Source: Sphagnum magellanicum (taxonomy: Eukaryota > Streptophyta > Sphagnopsida > Sphagnales > Sphagnaceae). Taken from it: a DNA stretch of 64,000 nt. The translations under genes were made by a program, and so were the position numbers. Within the stretch, counting starts at the first letter, position 1. The number at the start of each line of letters is the position of its first letter. The notes below the pieces were generated by a model, which did not search any database, was not told the origin of the DNA, and saw only the letters and a program-made list of their open reading frames with translations. The stretch covers positions 31,858,001 through 31,922,000 of the forward strand of contig CM038908.1 of assembly GCA_021904315.1 (NCBI GenBank), read 5' to 3'. Shown piece by piece: positions 13,131 to 23,599 of the stretch.

Positions 13131-16100
13131 TACATTTCAATTTTTAAAGTTATATGCATAATAAATATTTAGATCATATGCATATTCAAGTTAAAAATCC
13201 AAAAGCAAATCCTCATCGAGAAATTATAACATGTAAAATACAAATAATCATTGCATGTACATTGATACCACAAAAACTACCATTGTGATGCTAATAGTTA
13301 GACGCTTTAACCTACATCGACCTTCCTGCACAACAAATTGTACCCTTGCAAACCCCCTTACAAAAACGAAGATTATCCCCAAACATTATTCCTCTCCTAC
13401 CCCCTAATAGTTACCTTATCATATTAAGAACCTCCTTTCCTCAAAGGTTTGAAAATAAACCTACAAATGGGTTCTTGTTACAAAAACTTGGGGTAAATTA
13501 AGTAATGTTTCACCAATATAATTAAAATATCTCATTGCATGTGGTTTTTGTTCCAATAGTTGTGGAGGTAACATCTAGACTAAATGATGACCTTATGGGT
13601 GCAAACACAATCAAAGGAGCCACCAAAGTGGGTGGACATTATTAAAATATGTATTTTTATATATTTTGAAAAACCACAAAAGGGGCACAATACATTGGAT
13701 TGTCAAATCTTTTGAGAATAAGCTCCATTAGTTGCAAATTTTCAATGCTCAAAATTGGATGCAAATTGATGATGAATTTCAAAAGGTGGACACAAAATTG
13801 ATGTGGTGGACAACCATTTTTTTAAAAATGTATTTTCTTTTGATCAAATATGCACCATTCCTTTTCAAAATTGGAGAGGATCTTAATATTAATAATTAAA
13901 ATAACAACATGGATTGAAATTGGTGAATTTCATTTTTAAAACACATCTGAATGCCTATGTTTCAAACATTTGTTTACCTTTGAAAATTAGGAATTTTGAG
14001 GGTTATATATGTTTATAATAGAATTTATTCATTTTTGTGCATTAAATAACATGGATGCACAATATACATTGAATATATGATCAAGATGCAGTAAAAACTA
14101 ATTTAAATCCACAAGACAATTATATATTACATATGAAAATCATAAAATTCTATATAATATACAAACATGTGAATGCCAAATGTCAAATGAAGTTTTTGAA
14201 AAAGGACATTTATTTTGGTGCCCTTTGCTGCTTTGATTTTGTTTTCACCCTTGTGTATGTGATGAAGGATGATAAAATATTTGCATGGATGTTCACCTCC
14301 TATATATTTGGGAGTAGGCTAAAGCTTGGGGGTAAGTCATAAAATTTGTGGCAAGTTGTGTGATCTTATGGTTGAATGGATTTAAATTAAATTAAAAATT
14401 AAAAAATTTCATATTTATTTTCTCTTTGTCTGCTATCAATTTCCAATAATCCATATGTGGTGATTATGTATCCTTAATCATGAATCATGATTAAGGCTTT
14501 TTGATGGTGATAAAATTCAATATAACAATTAGTTAACAACATCACCATAATATTCTTTTAATTGTGTCCACTTGATCCATTGACTAGATATAACCTTTTT
14601 TGCCTATCAACTTTGTACTCCCAATTTGGAGGACCATTAGTTAAAAGGGTACATGTTTTTGGTGCAATCACCTATTGGAGGTAACTTGGAACCATATAAT
14701 TTTCTAATGTTTTGTTTTTTTGCTAGTTAATTTTCCATATGCAACAAGATACATTCAATCAAAAATCCATATAATTTAAGCTTGATTGATTGCATTTCAT
14801 AATCCAACTTATTCAAAAACTTGTTACAACTTTTATATGTATGTAAATTGATCATGAGCTTGTTTTGGAGTCTTAGAACCTAACATCTTCAAAAACATTT
14901 ACTTGAAAAATAGAATATGACAATTTATTAAATCTTGCTCTAGCCTCCCAAAGTTGTGCATCTTGTTGTTTCCAAGTTGCAAACCTACATAAATCAAAGC
15001 AACCACAATTAATGGATATAATTGTAAAATTATTAGAAAAATGAATTGAAACCAAGTAGACGTGTAATTTTAAATATCCTTGACAAATGAAGGCATGGTA
15101 GTATACAAGAAAAGTATGCATCAAGCAAAACTAAAATTAAAAATGAAACAAAATTTGACATAAACATAAGAATATAAATTTAAAAACTATTTTATTATGA
15201 AACCATTGTGTGTTCCATTGTGCTTATGGTAATTTCAATACAAAATTTGAAAAAAATTAGTATAATAAAAATACATTTGAAATTGATTGATCAATATGGT
15301 GCCAAAACCTATTTTTTCATTATCCAACTTAATGAAATAAGTATGTACTAAATTGTAATGTAAAGATCATTGTATATTTTTTAATATGTCATAAAATTTT
15401 ATAATTTTTAAAAATATAATATGTTTGACACACATTTGAGACAAAAGTTACCTAATTTTTTTTTAATAACTATTTGCACTTTGAAAAACATATTTGAAAC
15501 CTATTTTTACAATGAAAGATTTAAAATTTAAATCACAACAATGAAGAAACATCTTATATTTGATAATTAAGTAAAAGCGTTCAATATATAATAATTTTAT
15601 GATGATATTTGTTATTATTTAAATTTATTTTCACTTAGGACTACCAAAGAGGTCAAACTATATACTTTGTTTTGCCCATAATTGGAAACAATGTAATTTG
15701 TTATTCCCCAAGTTTCATCCGCTTTATAGATAAACCTCATTTGGGGATGAATTTAATTAAGGATAAAGAATTGATTTACTAAGGATAAAATACAAGGTGA
15801 CTTTAAGGAAAATTCTTTTGTCTTCAAATTAATTCATAAATTTGGTTTAATTACCTTTTGAATTGAAGATTCAAACCCTTTCACATATTATAGTGTTCAC
15901 ATATTGAACTTGAGCAATTTTAGTAAGTATAATGAAGTTAGCATATTTATGTTGAAATGATAAATTCCAAATCACAATTTAGCCCAACTTAATTTTAATT
16001 TTTTTAATCCATCCAATTAATAATTGATGGCAAATTGGAAGCAAAATAATCCATATTTCAAAGTTTCAACATGTCAAGATGACTAGAGGGAAAACTTTAA

Positions 16101-16560
16101 CATCCATTTTTTAATTTTTATTTTGTAATGTGGACACAAAATCTCCAATTTTACACACCCCCAACTTGTTGACCTTTAATTGTTTAAGGATGAGTTAATA
16201 GGGTTTTAAATTATGCAACCACTAATGATCTTTTGATTATCTTTAACTTGGCTTTGACTATTGCACATACAACATTAGCATATTGTTCCTAAAAATTAAT
16301 GTAGTTCTTCCAATTAATATGCACTTATCTTATGTCTAATGATTTGTACATTGTGGTACCTACTAGTGTTGGGTAGGTACTTACTTGGGCAAGTTGGAAC
16401 AAACAATCTCAATTTTGGTAAATAAGAATTGAAGTGAAAATGGGTTTTGATTTTCATAATTAGAATCTTTAAAAAAAAAAAAAAAAAAAAAAAGGGCTTA
16501 GAAATGGGTTCTTCAATGAAACAATAAAAAAAATTAATATCCTTTTGCATCATCATACCC
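13131..16560. other. AT-rich intergenic DNA, no gene seen
   Basis: It is very AT-rich with many A and T runs, including about 23 A's near 16471-16493. Open stretches are short (83 codons or fewer) and without motifs. I see no RNA gene or intact transposon. Confidence 0.6.
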
Positions 16561-17098
16561 TAGCTAGGTTATTAGAACCATGATTTCTTATTCTAGGGTT
16601 AAATTAATGTTCGCTCACAAGCCTTTCAACCATGCTGCTTTGGTTTCTCTAAGTGTTCGGTCACTGGCCTGTGTCCCCTTCGGCTGGGTGGCGCCGCTCG
16701 CGGATTCTGCGGGTCGCGTTCGCTGCCGAAGCGGTTACCACCTCACTCCCGTCCGTCCCTGGCGCTGCGCGGTTTGCCCTTCTGTGGTGGCCTCTCGCGA
16801 GAATTGTGTTGCGATCCGGCGAAGGAGAGAAGAAGAGAAGCGAATCAACAGGGGAAGGAGAGGGAGGACAATTTTTTATTTTTTATTTTTTCTGTTATGA
16901 GTGCATGGATTGGTGTGGCATGCACTTCATTCGTGAGTTTTGTATTTCGGCAGAGTTTCTTGGTTTTTGGTGACGGATTGTTTTGGTTTTGGAGAGGGTT
17001 GTGGGAAGAATAAGAAGAAGAAAGAAGAAGAAGAAGAAGGGTTTTGCGGGTGACGACGGGTCAGGAGGGAGGGGATTTTGGTCGCCGCAATAGCAGCT
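16561..17098 (+). promoter_or_regulatory. CpG-rich promoter/5' leader of the Acinus-like gene
   Basis: The base composition changes abruptly here. About 16670-16830 is GC- and CpG-rich (GGCGCCGCTCGCGG, GCGCTGCGCGG) in a region that is otherwise AT-rich and CpG-poor. A purine-rich GAAGAA stretch at about 17008-17040 then leads into the start codon. This fits an unmethylated promoter and 5' UTR of the downstream gene. Open frames of up to 106 codons inside it have no recognisable content. I could not place a TATA box or transcription start. Confidence 0.55.
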
Positions 17099-20000
17099 AT
17101 GTCGACTCCGCTGCCAGCTTACGGGAATAGGACGCCGGAGCAGCTGAAAGTGGCGGAGCTTCGAGACGAACTCAGGAGACGTGGAGTTCATATCAAGGGT
17201 TTGAAGAAAGATTTGGTGGATCGATTGGAGGAGTTGCTGCGGCATGAAGAGCAGCAGCAGCAGCTGCAGCGGCAACTGCTGCTACAACAACAGGAGGTAG
17301 TGGTGCCGGGAACGGTGGGAGTGAGCCAAGCCCCGGGACTTGGAATCACTGATGATACACAGCCTGTGACTCCGGTGCTGAAGAACAAACTCGCTGAAGT
17401 CGAAACAGAAGCAGAAGTACAAGCAGGAGCGGTTGTGGAGCTTGTTGCAGAGGAGGCAGCGGGGCAATTGCCGGAGGTAAAACTTGTGCTAGAAAATGAA
17501 GCCATGGATGTAGGCAAGGCTATAGCAGAGGAGCTTACTGGAGACACTGGGCATGTAGAAATCATCGTTGATTATAAGGAAGCTGCAATAGCGACTGAGG
17601 AGAAACCGGCGCAAGAGGAGAATGGACTGTCTGAGGTCGCAGAGACTATAGCTGCCTCAGAGGCCGTTGTGCATGAGAAGGAAAATGTCGTAATAGAGTC
17701 TCAGTCCCATGCACCTGCTGCAGAGGAGGCAGTCGTCATCGAGTCTGATGCTGCACCGGCGGAAGAAGAGGTTGTTGCTGATGCTGCAGCACAACAGGTG
17801 GCTTGGCAGCCTCCTGTTGCTGAAGCTGTAGAGGAGGAGGCGGCTTTGGAGGCTGTTGCAGAACCTGCAGAAGAAGAAGAAGAATCTGCGCGAAGGGCCG
17901 TTGTGGAGCCTGAGTCGGGACCTGTTATAGCCGCACTGGACGAGGAAGCTGTAACACCATTGGAAGAAGAAGTTGTAGCGCCGATGGAAGACGAGGAAGT
18001 TATAGTCGTCACAGAGGTGGTGACGGAGGAGACCCAAGTGACCTCGGAGGAGTTCAAATCCACCACCGAGTTTTTGGTCGAGACCCCAGGAGAGTCCATG
18101 GATGGAGATGAGGAAGAAGAAGTTGTAGAAAAAACTGTTGTAGTGCAAGTGGATAGTAGAGAGGAAGAGGCAAGGGAAGAAGTTGGGGAAGAAGAGGCTG
18201 GCATAACAACTGGTGAAGAGAAAATAGTCCGAGAGGAAGAAATAATTGTGGAAGAAATCAGGGTTTTTGAACAAGATGTGGAAATGAAAACAGAAACTGT
18301 GGTGGAGGAAGAGAGTGCCAAGCTCCGGGATGAGCTGGAAATAAGGCTAGAAGCAGCAGCTCCAGAAGCTGACCCTGAGCTGAAGGCAAAAGATGTTAAG
18401 CCTATGGAGGTGGATGTAGACACACAATCACGCCCTAAACGGAAAGAAGGAGGTCAGTTTGGGTTTCCTGGCTTTGAATTTTTTCCCTCTTTTCATGGAA
18501 TCTTGCAAAGTAGGGGAAAGTGTTTCTCATGTTGGATCTGGAGAGTTAGATGCATGAGTGAAACTTGATGAGACAACATGACCAAGTAAGCCGTACAGAA
18601 GAGATGAGATGTGTGTTTCAACATTTTTGGCAAATCCATACAGAATAGATGAGATGTGTGTTTTGATGCATGTGTAAGTTGCACTATCATCTTGGGGAAT
18701 GAGGAGTGGTTGTCCTTAATCCATTGTGCATGAGGATTTATGTGCTCATGGTACAAAAATGCCTCTGAACTTGGTTGCATGTTTACTGTAGATGGAGAGG
18801 GAAGATTGCAGGAGCCATCAAAGAGACAGCGGCGATGGAACACTGGGAAGAATGACATTGATGTGAAAGCCCCACCCAAAGTGCTGCAGACAGAGTCTGT
18901 GAAAGAGGAAACATCCTCTGAGGTTAAAGAGACAGCAGCCCCTTCCGTAGCCACTCTCCCACTTGCAGTACCAGCTTCTTCTACCCCAAAGAGTGCAAGT
19001 GGGTTGGAGAGGGTTGCCATTTCCAGGCCAGCATTGTCAAGGTCTGATGTACCAGTCAATGGAGAAACTCAAAAGACACGTGTTGGTGCGTTCTTTAGGA
19101 GGCTTACTCTGCATCTTGTGTGATTTACTAGGTATAAGAAGTGGCTCAGAAGGGCAGTTGATTCATTGGTGATGATTATAAGCGGTCCATAATTCTTTGA
19201 CTTCTGTGGTAAAGCACTATGCTGGGTACTCTTTTTGTATCTGAAGTGTTAGCAGAAAAGAGGAGCACCATAACAGCAAGCCATGAAAGACAAACTCATT
19301 ACCTGTGATAATGCAAATGTGCAGTGCCGCCCTCTACTAAGCCTCCGACGACATCCCTCAAGATTGATAAGTTCTTACGGCCTTTTACTCATAAGGCAGT
19401 TAAGGAGTTATTGGCAAACACTGGAGCAGTCCAAGCTATGTGGATGGATCAGATTAAGACCCATTGTTATGTCATGGTGTGTCACAATCCTGAATCTGTC
19501 TGTTCAAGTTGAGGTTTTCTTTCTAGGTGTGTTCATTCAATATTCCTTAGTGCAGCATGTTTGTCACACATGGCCTTTCTGTTAGGAAAACAATGTCAGG
19601 TGGGCTTTTGGCAACTTCCATGCTGCATATTTTTTGTGAATTGGATTCAGAGTTATTTATACCTTTGAAGTCATCATGTTTTGGTTGAGGTGCTACTTAT
19701 GCTTGCTCAGAGTTTTTGATCCTTTGACTAAACCTGGGAGCTTTATTTAGATGCATTTGTGTATATTTTCGAAGGAAAGGTTATGCATAAAACTGTGGAG
19801 TGAATGCTTTATTTAGCTAACATTGCTGTGTCTGGGATGAATGTAGTACTCAACTGTTGAGGAGGCAGTAGCCACCCGCAATGCATTATACAATCTGCAG
19901 TGGCCTCCACAGGGTGGGCGTCTGTTGACAGCAGAGTTTGTGGAACCTGAAGAAGTGAAAATTCGTTGTGATGGTGAGAAAGCTGCTACTTCAAATGCTC

Positions 20001-20815
20001 CAACCACTCGTGGACCTGTGCCAGCAAATAATACTCCTGCTGAACATGTGGTCTCAGCACCTCCTCCCACTCATCCCTCTTCATTGCCTCCAGTTCCAGC
20101 TTCAGGGCTTCCTCCCCCACCTCCCCTCCCCCCTCCTCCCAGGGAGAGGCCCCCTATGCCAAGCAAGCAAGGTATACTTCTTGCCCTTTATGCTTGTATG
20201 CATCGTACATTCTAGCCATTGGTCATGGGGGCTCTCACTTTCAAATTCTTGCATTTTGGGGCTCAATGAGTATACCTGCTGTAGGATGTGAACTGGTTTG
20301 ATCTGAACTTGACATGTTCACCCAATGATTGACCAGCCTGATATCACACATGTTAGGAAGGATAGGGTTCAGTGACTGATGAAATACTGGTATATTATCA
20401 CTTCAGCTTGAGGTTGACTTATTGGCATCGGAGGTATTGGGCTGAAGAAGATATTGCAACTGAGCCCCTCTCCCTAGTAGAAAACTCTATGATCCATTAG
20501 GTTTGGACTTTTAATCATTGGATCCAGGAAGGGGACAGACTCTGTTGGTTTGAGGAGAGTTGCTTGTAAAGTGCCTATATGCAAAGCCACTTTGTCTAAC
20601 ATCTATAAACTCTGTTAGTGTTTTGACTGGCAGCTTTGTGATGATGTGTGGTTTCTGCAGAGATAGAGTCTCAGGGTCCAACTTTAGATGATCTGTTCAA
20701 GAAGACACGAGCCAAGCCCCATATCTATTACCTCCCTCTGACAGATCAAGATGTTGCAGCAAAGCTTGCAGCCAGGCGCCAAGCACCCATGGTAAAGCCT
20801 GGTGTTAAAACCTAG
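17099..20815 (+). CDS. Acinus-like SAP/RRM protein, ASAP/exon-junction splicing factor (5 exons)
   Basis: My exons are 17099-18452, 18792-19085, 19325-19476, 19847-20171 and 20661-20815, giving 759 aa. All introns are GT-AG and every phase closes. Residues about 16-50 are a SAP DNA/RNA-binding domain (LKVAELRDELRRRGV, then GLKKDLVDRLEELL). A Q-rich stretch and a long acidic region of E/V-rich blocks follow. SKRQRRWNTGKND opens exon 2, and exons 3-4 hold an RRM-like fold (SLKIDKFLRPFTHKAVKELL, MWMDQIKTHCYV, ALYNLQWPPQGGRLLTAEF). A proline-rich linker precedes the last exon, which carries the RNPS1/SAP18-binding motif (TLDDLFKKTRAKPHIYYLPL). This order matches Arabidopsis Acinus (At4g39680). 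Acinus binds RNPS1/SR45 and SAP18 in the nuclear ASAP complex, which acts on the exon-junction complex and alternative splicing. I chose the second ATG because MSTPLPAYGNRTPEQ aligns with the family start; an in-frame ATG at 17078 would add seven residues. Confidence 0.9.
18600..18675 (+). repeat. Short tandem duplication in intron 1 of the Acinus-like gene
   Basis: The phrase AGATGAGATGTGTGTTT occurs twice, about 52 bp apart, each time preceded by a near-identical TACAGAA(G/T)A context. It lies in the intron between exons 1 and 2 and looks like a simple local duplication. Confidence 0.6.
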
Positions 20816-23060
20816 GTCATGCCACTGAGGCGGCAGCCCAGAGGTCAGTCTGCATTGGCGTCCTCTTAAGTTGTGAAGGTATGTAAGTGCTGTGGGCTTT
20901 GGAACGTGGTGATTTACATAGTCCATTTAGTACATCCATGTTTTTGGTTGTAGATCATTTCATAAGACATTCTAGGAAGTGATTATTCTGCAGGAGGGGA
21001 ATGCTATGGCAATTTGCACCTGAAGATGAAGCTTGTGAAGATGCTCCATATGTTTGACCCTGGCTATATGGACAGCTACAGCTGGTGGAGTCTTTCTGAG
21101 GTGTTTGTGTCCAACCCACTCATTGTGCAAGAAAGTTTCGAAAATGAGGTCAACACATACAACTTCAGCAGCTGTCAATTGCTAGAGAATTCTGATTCTG
21201 CTGATCCTTGCTGACAAAGATTTTAGTTGTTGACAATTGAGGTTGAAATGAGCCTCACAACTTTCTGTGGTTTAACAGAGGGTCTTGTCCACATTCTAAT
21301 AGGTGATCTCAGAATGTCCATTTGTGTACAACATGACATATTGTGATAAATTCTCTGATGGTTTCTGTTCTCAACGACTGTGTCCACTGTGATGTGTTCT
21401 ATGTGTCATCCAAGAAACATGGTACCGGCATTAAATGATTATAATGTGCTTGTTCCATTGGGAGGGCTCAGTTTACTTAGTTACTCCTGAGTACCTTCTC
21501 CATGCAGACATTGACTTCTGTCAGACGCATCATTCTGCCATACAGGCTGATGACTATCATGCTGGAAATGCTTGGCATCGCAAAAAGCCACATAGAAACA
21601 TTGCCTGTATGGAAAGGAAGCAATATGATTTTCATGAGGAGCAGGGCTTCCAGACTCTATGGAAGGTAGAGTTCCCTGTGTGGGAGTCATTGGAGGCTAG
21701 CCACAAAGATCCTTGAGGTCACTGAGAGCACATCATGCTCACTGGACTTGTGCATCCAGACACTCCCTTCTGATTTTGCAGAGTAGTTTGACATGGGATT
21801 GTAATGGCTCAATCCTGTCGTTCCAAACCCATAGGATCTGTCTCATGCTAGGAATTGAATTGAAGCCTGAGAGTTGGACCAGGTTTCAATTCAATTCCTA
21901 GCATCTTCATTCCTTAGTGTCAGATATAGAGTTGAAAACAGAATCTGAAGTTTTCAATTTGGAGTTGACCACAGTTGTCACTTTGATGAGCTCTGGATGG
22001 CAGTGTTGTACAGTTGATGTGTGATGTTTTACAAACTTTGAATCTTCTTCCCCAATGTTCCCATTGAAGTCTGTCCATAAAAAGTAGGCAACAAGGTACA
22101 TTGAACTTCTCATATATATTTTGTTGCTACCTTGGATTTCTGGCAACTCAACCATTTTAGAAACTACAGAACGACATTGATTATGTGTCCCTTTTTAAGT
22201 GCAATACAAGGGTCATCCTACTACACACTGTGCCCCCAGGCCTTTTGTATGGAGAGAAGTACCTAGTGCCTGACCTTTTTCTGCTGTTGTATTCTGCAGC
22301 AACACCGACAAACAAGCCAGCATCATAAGTACGGTAAGTTTGTTTGTTACTAGATACTGGCCACACCCAACTTCTTTGAACATGACAAGTAAATGAGAGG
22401 CAACTGTGCTCCATTGTTTCACTATAATACAATGATACATTTTGTTGACGAATTTTGACAGACGATTTGTTGCAGGTGAACTTTGATAGGTGAAGCAGCA
22501 TAAAAGAAGAAGGAAAATTTTGCACCAAAAAAAAACAGCGGGTGAGAATGAAGAACCATGGCCACCAGATTATGGAAGTCTTTTTTGGAGGTGGGTTACT
22601 GCTGATTAGATTAGAGATCTCTTACCAGATGATGTGCTTTTACATCATTTCACATAACATAACACTTTTGCATAAACGCAATTCAAAAACTGCATTTCTG
22701 ATCATGAATATACGATTCCTGGAGGACTGCAAACTGAACAGCCCCACACTGTTCACGTCCATTTTTGGGGAGTGGTGAGGTTCCAATGATTATTACAGTG
22801 TAATTATTTGAACACATAAGCCTACATGGGATGAGAGACTGGGAGCTTCTCTCTTCAAAAGCTGGAGCTGGACAAATTCACTGGTCATGACTCTTAACTG
22901 TAGCTGAGTTGACTGGACTATGTATGTGTGGATGGGTGGGTGCAGTTGCTGCTGCTTGCTCCTCATTATCCATCTATCCATCCATCCATCACACATCATG
23001 ACTAGTGGAATTGAAGTTCAATAATGCTCACGCCAAGGAGACTGGAGCCTTGCATTGAGT
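20816..23060 (+). other. 3' UTR/downstream spacer of the Acinus-like gene
   Basis: The stretch has gene-like GC content but no exon that I can place. Open stretches of up to 115 codons occur on both strands without motifs. The first part is probably 3' UTR. It contains the strong hairpin listed separately. I see no RNA gene and no coding evidence, although an unannotated non-coding transcript is possible. Confidence 0.4.
21845..21904. repeat. Perfect 20-bp inverted repeat (25-bp hairpin stem)
   Basis: ATGCTAGGAATTGAATTGAA at 21845-21864 is the exact reverse complement of 21885-21904. The inner bases continue the stem by a G.T pair and four Watson-Crick pairs, leaving a loop of about 10 nt. 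It lies about 1 kb downstream of the Acinus-like stop codon. It could be a tiny MITE, a foldback or a small-RNA precursor; the sequence does not say which. Confidence 0.85.
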
Positions 23061-23076
23061 GCAAGCAAATTGCCAA

Positions 23077-23117
23077 GTGTTGTGGTGGTGGTGGTGGTGG
23101 TGGTGGTAGTAGTAGTG
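23077..23117 (+). repeat. (GGT)n/(AGT)n microsatellite
   Basis: About nine GGT units are followed by AGT units. This is a simple repeat between the two main genes. Confidence 0.9.
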
Positions 23118-23218
23118 CCATTTGATTATTTTTAGGTCATCAACTTGATGCTTTGATTCTTTTCTAGTTTGACATCCACCCATCACCCCCACCAACCCCT
23201 CCAAATCTCACAAAAGGG

Positions 23219-23247
23219 AATGAGGAGGAGGAGGAGGAGGAGGAGGA
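23219..23247 (+). repeat. (GAG)n microsatellite
   Basis: About eight GAG/AGG units interrupt otherwise ordinary spacer sequence. It looks like simple slippage DNA. Confidence 0.9.
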
Positions 23248-23379
23248 ATGGAGGGCCCCATTGTGACAATTTTCACATTGGGACAAAACAATCCGCTTGA
23301 TATTACAAACACATGTGCACACATATTCATACACAAAGCAATAGAAAGTCAATCACTATGGCCATTACCGATCTGGGTT

Positions 23380-23590
23380 TCCCACACAAAGAGTTGCTCA
23401 TAGGATCCTTAAGGTTTTTGCATACAAAGAATTTGCCCATCAGACTTTTGAGGGTTTTTTTTTGCGTACAAAGAATTTGCCCATCAGATTTTTGAGGGTT
23501 TTTTTTTTTTTTTTTTGCGTACAAAGAGTTTGCCCATCAGACTTTTAAGGGTTTTTGCATACGAAGAATTACCCCTCGTATATTTGAGGT
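23380..23590 (+). repeat. Minisatellite, about 5 diverged units of 37-60 bp
   Basis: The core CAAAGAATTTGCCCATCAGA recurs in the three best copies, each followed by TTTT(G/A)AGGG and a T-run of varying length (5 to about 18). Unit length varies mainly through the T-run. Flanking units at both ends are more diverged. Confidence 0.85.
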
Positions 23591-23599
23591 AACTCTGCA

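Noticed and set aside
16580-16973. Two overlapping 106-codon open frames in the CpG-rich leader
   Set aside because: Arginine- and alanine-rich frames arise from GC-rich DNA; neither has a motif. They could be upstream reading frames, but nothing supports translation.
17188-18423. Long reverse-strand open frames (up to 240 codons) opposite the Acinus-like first exon
   Set aside because: They are serine- and threonine-rich shadows of the acidic E/V-rich coding strand and have no motif.
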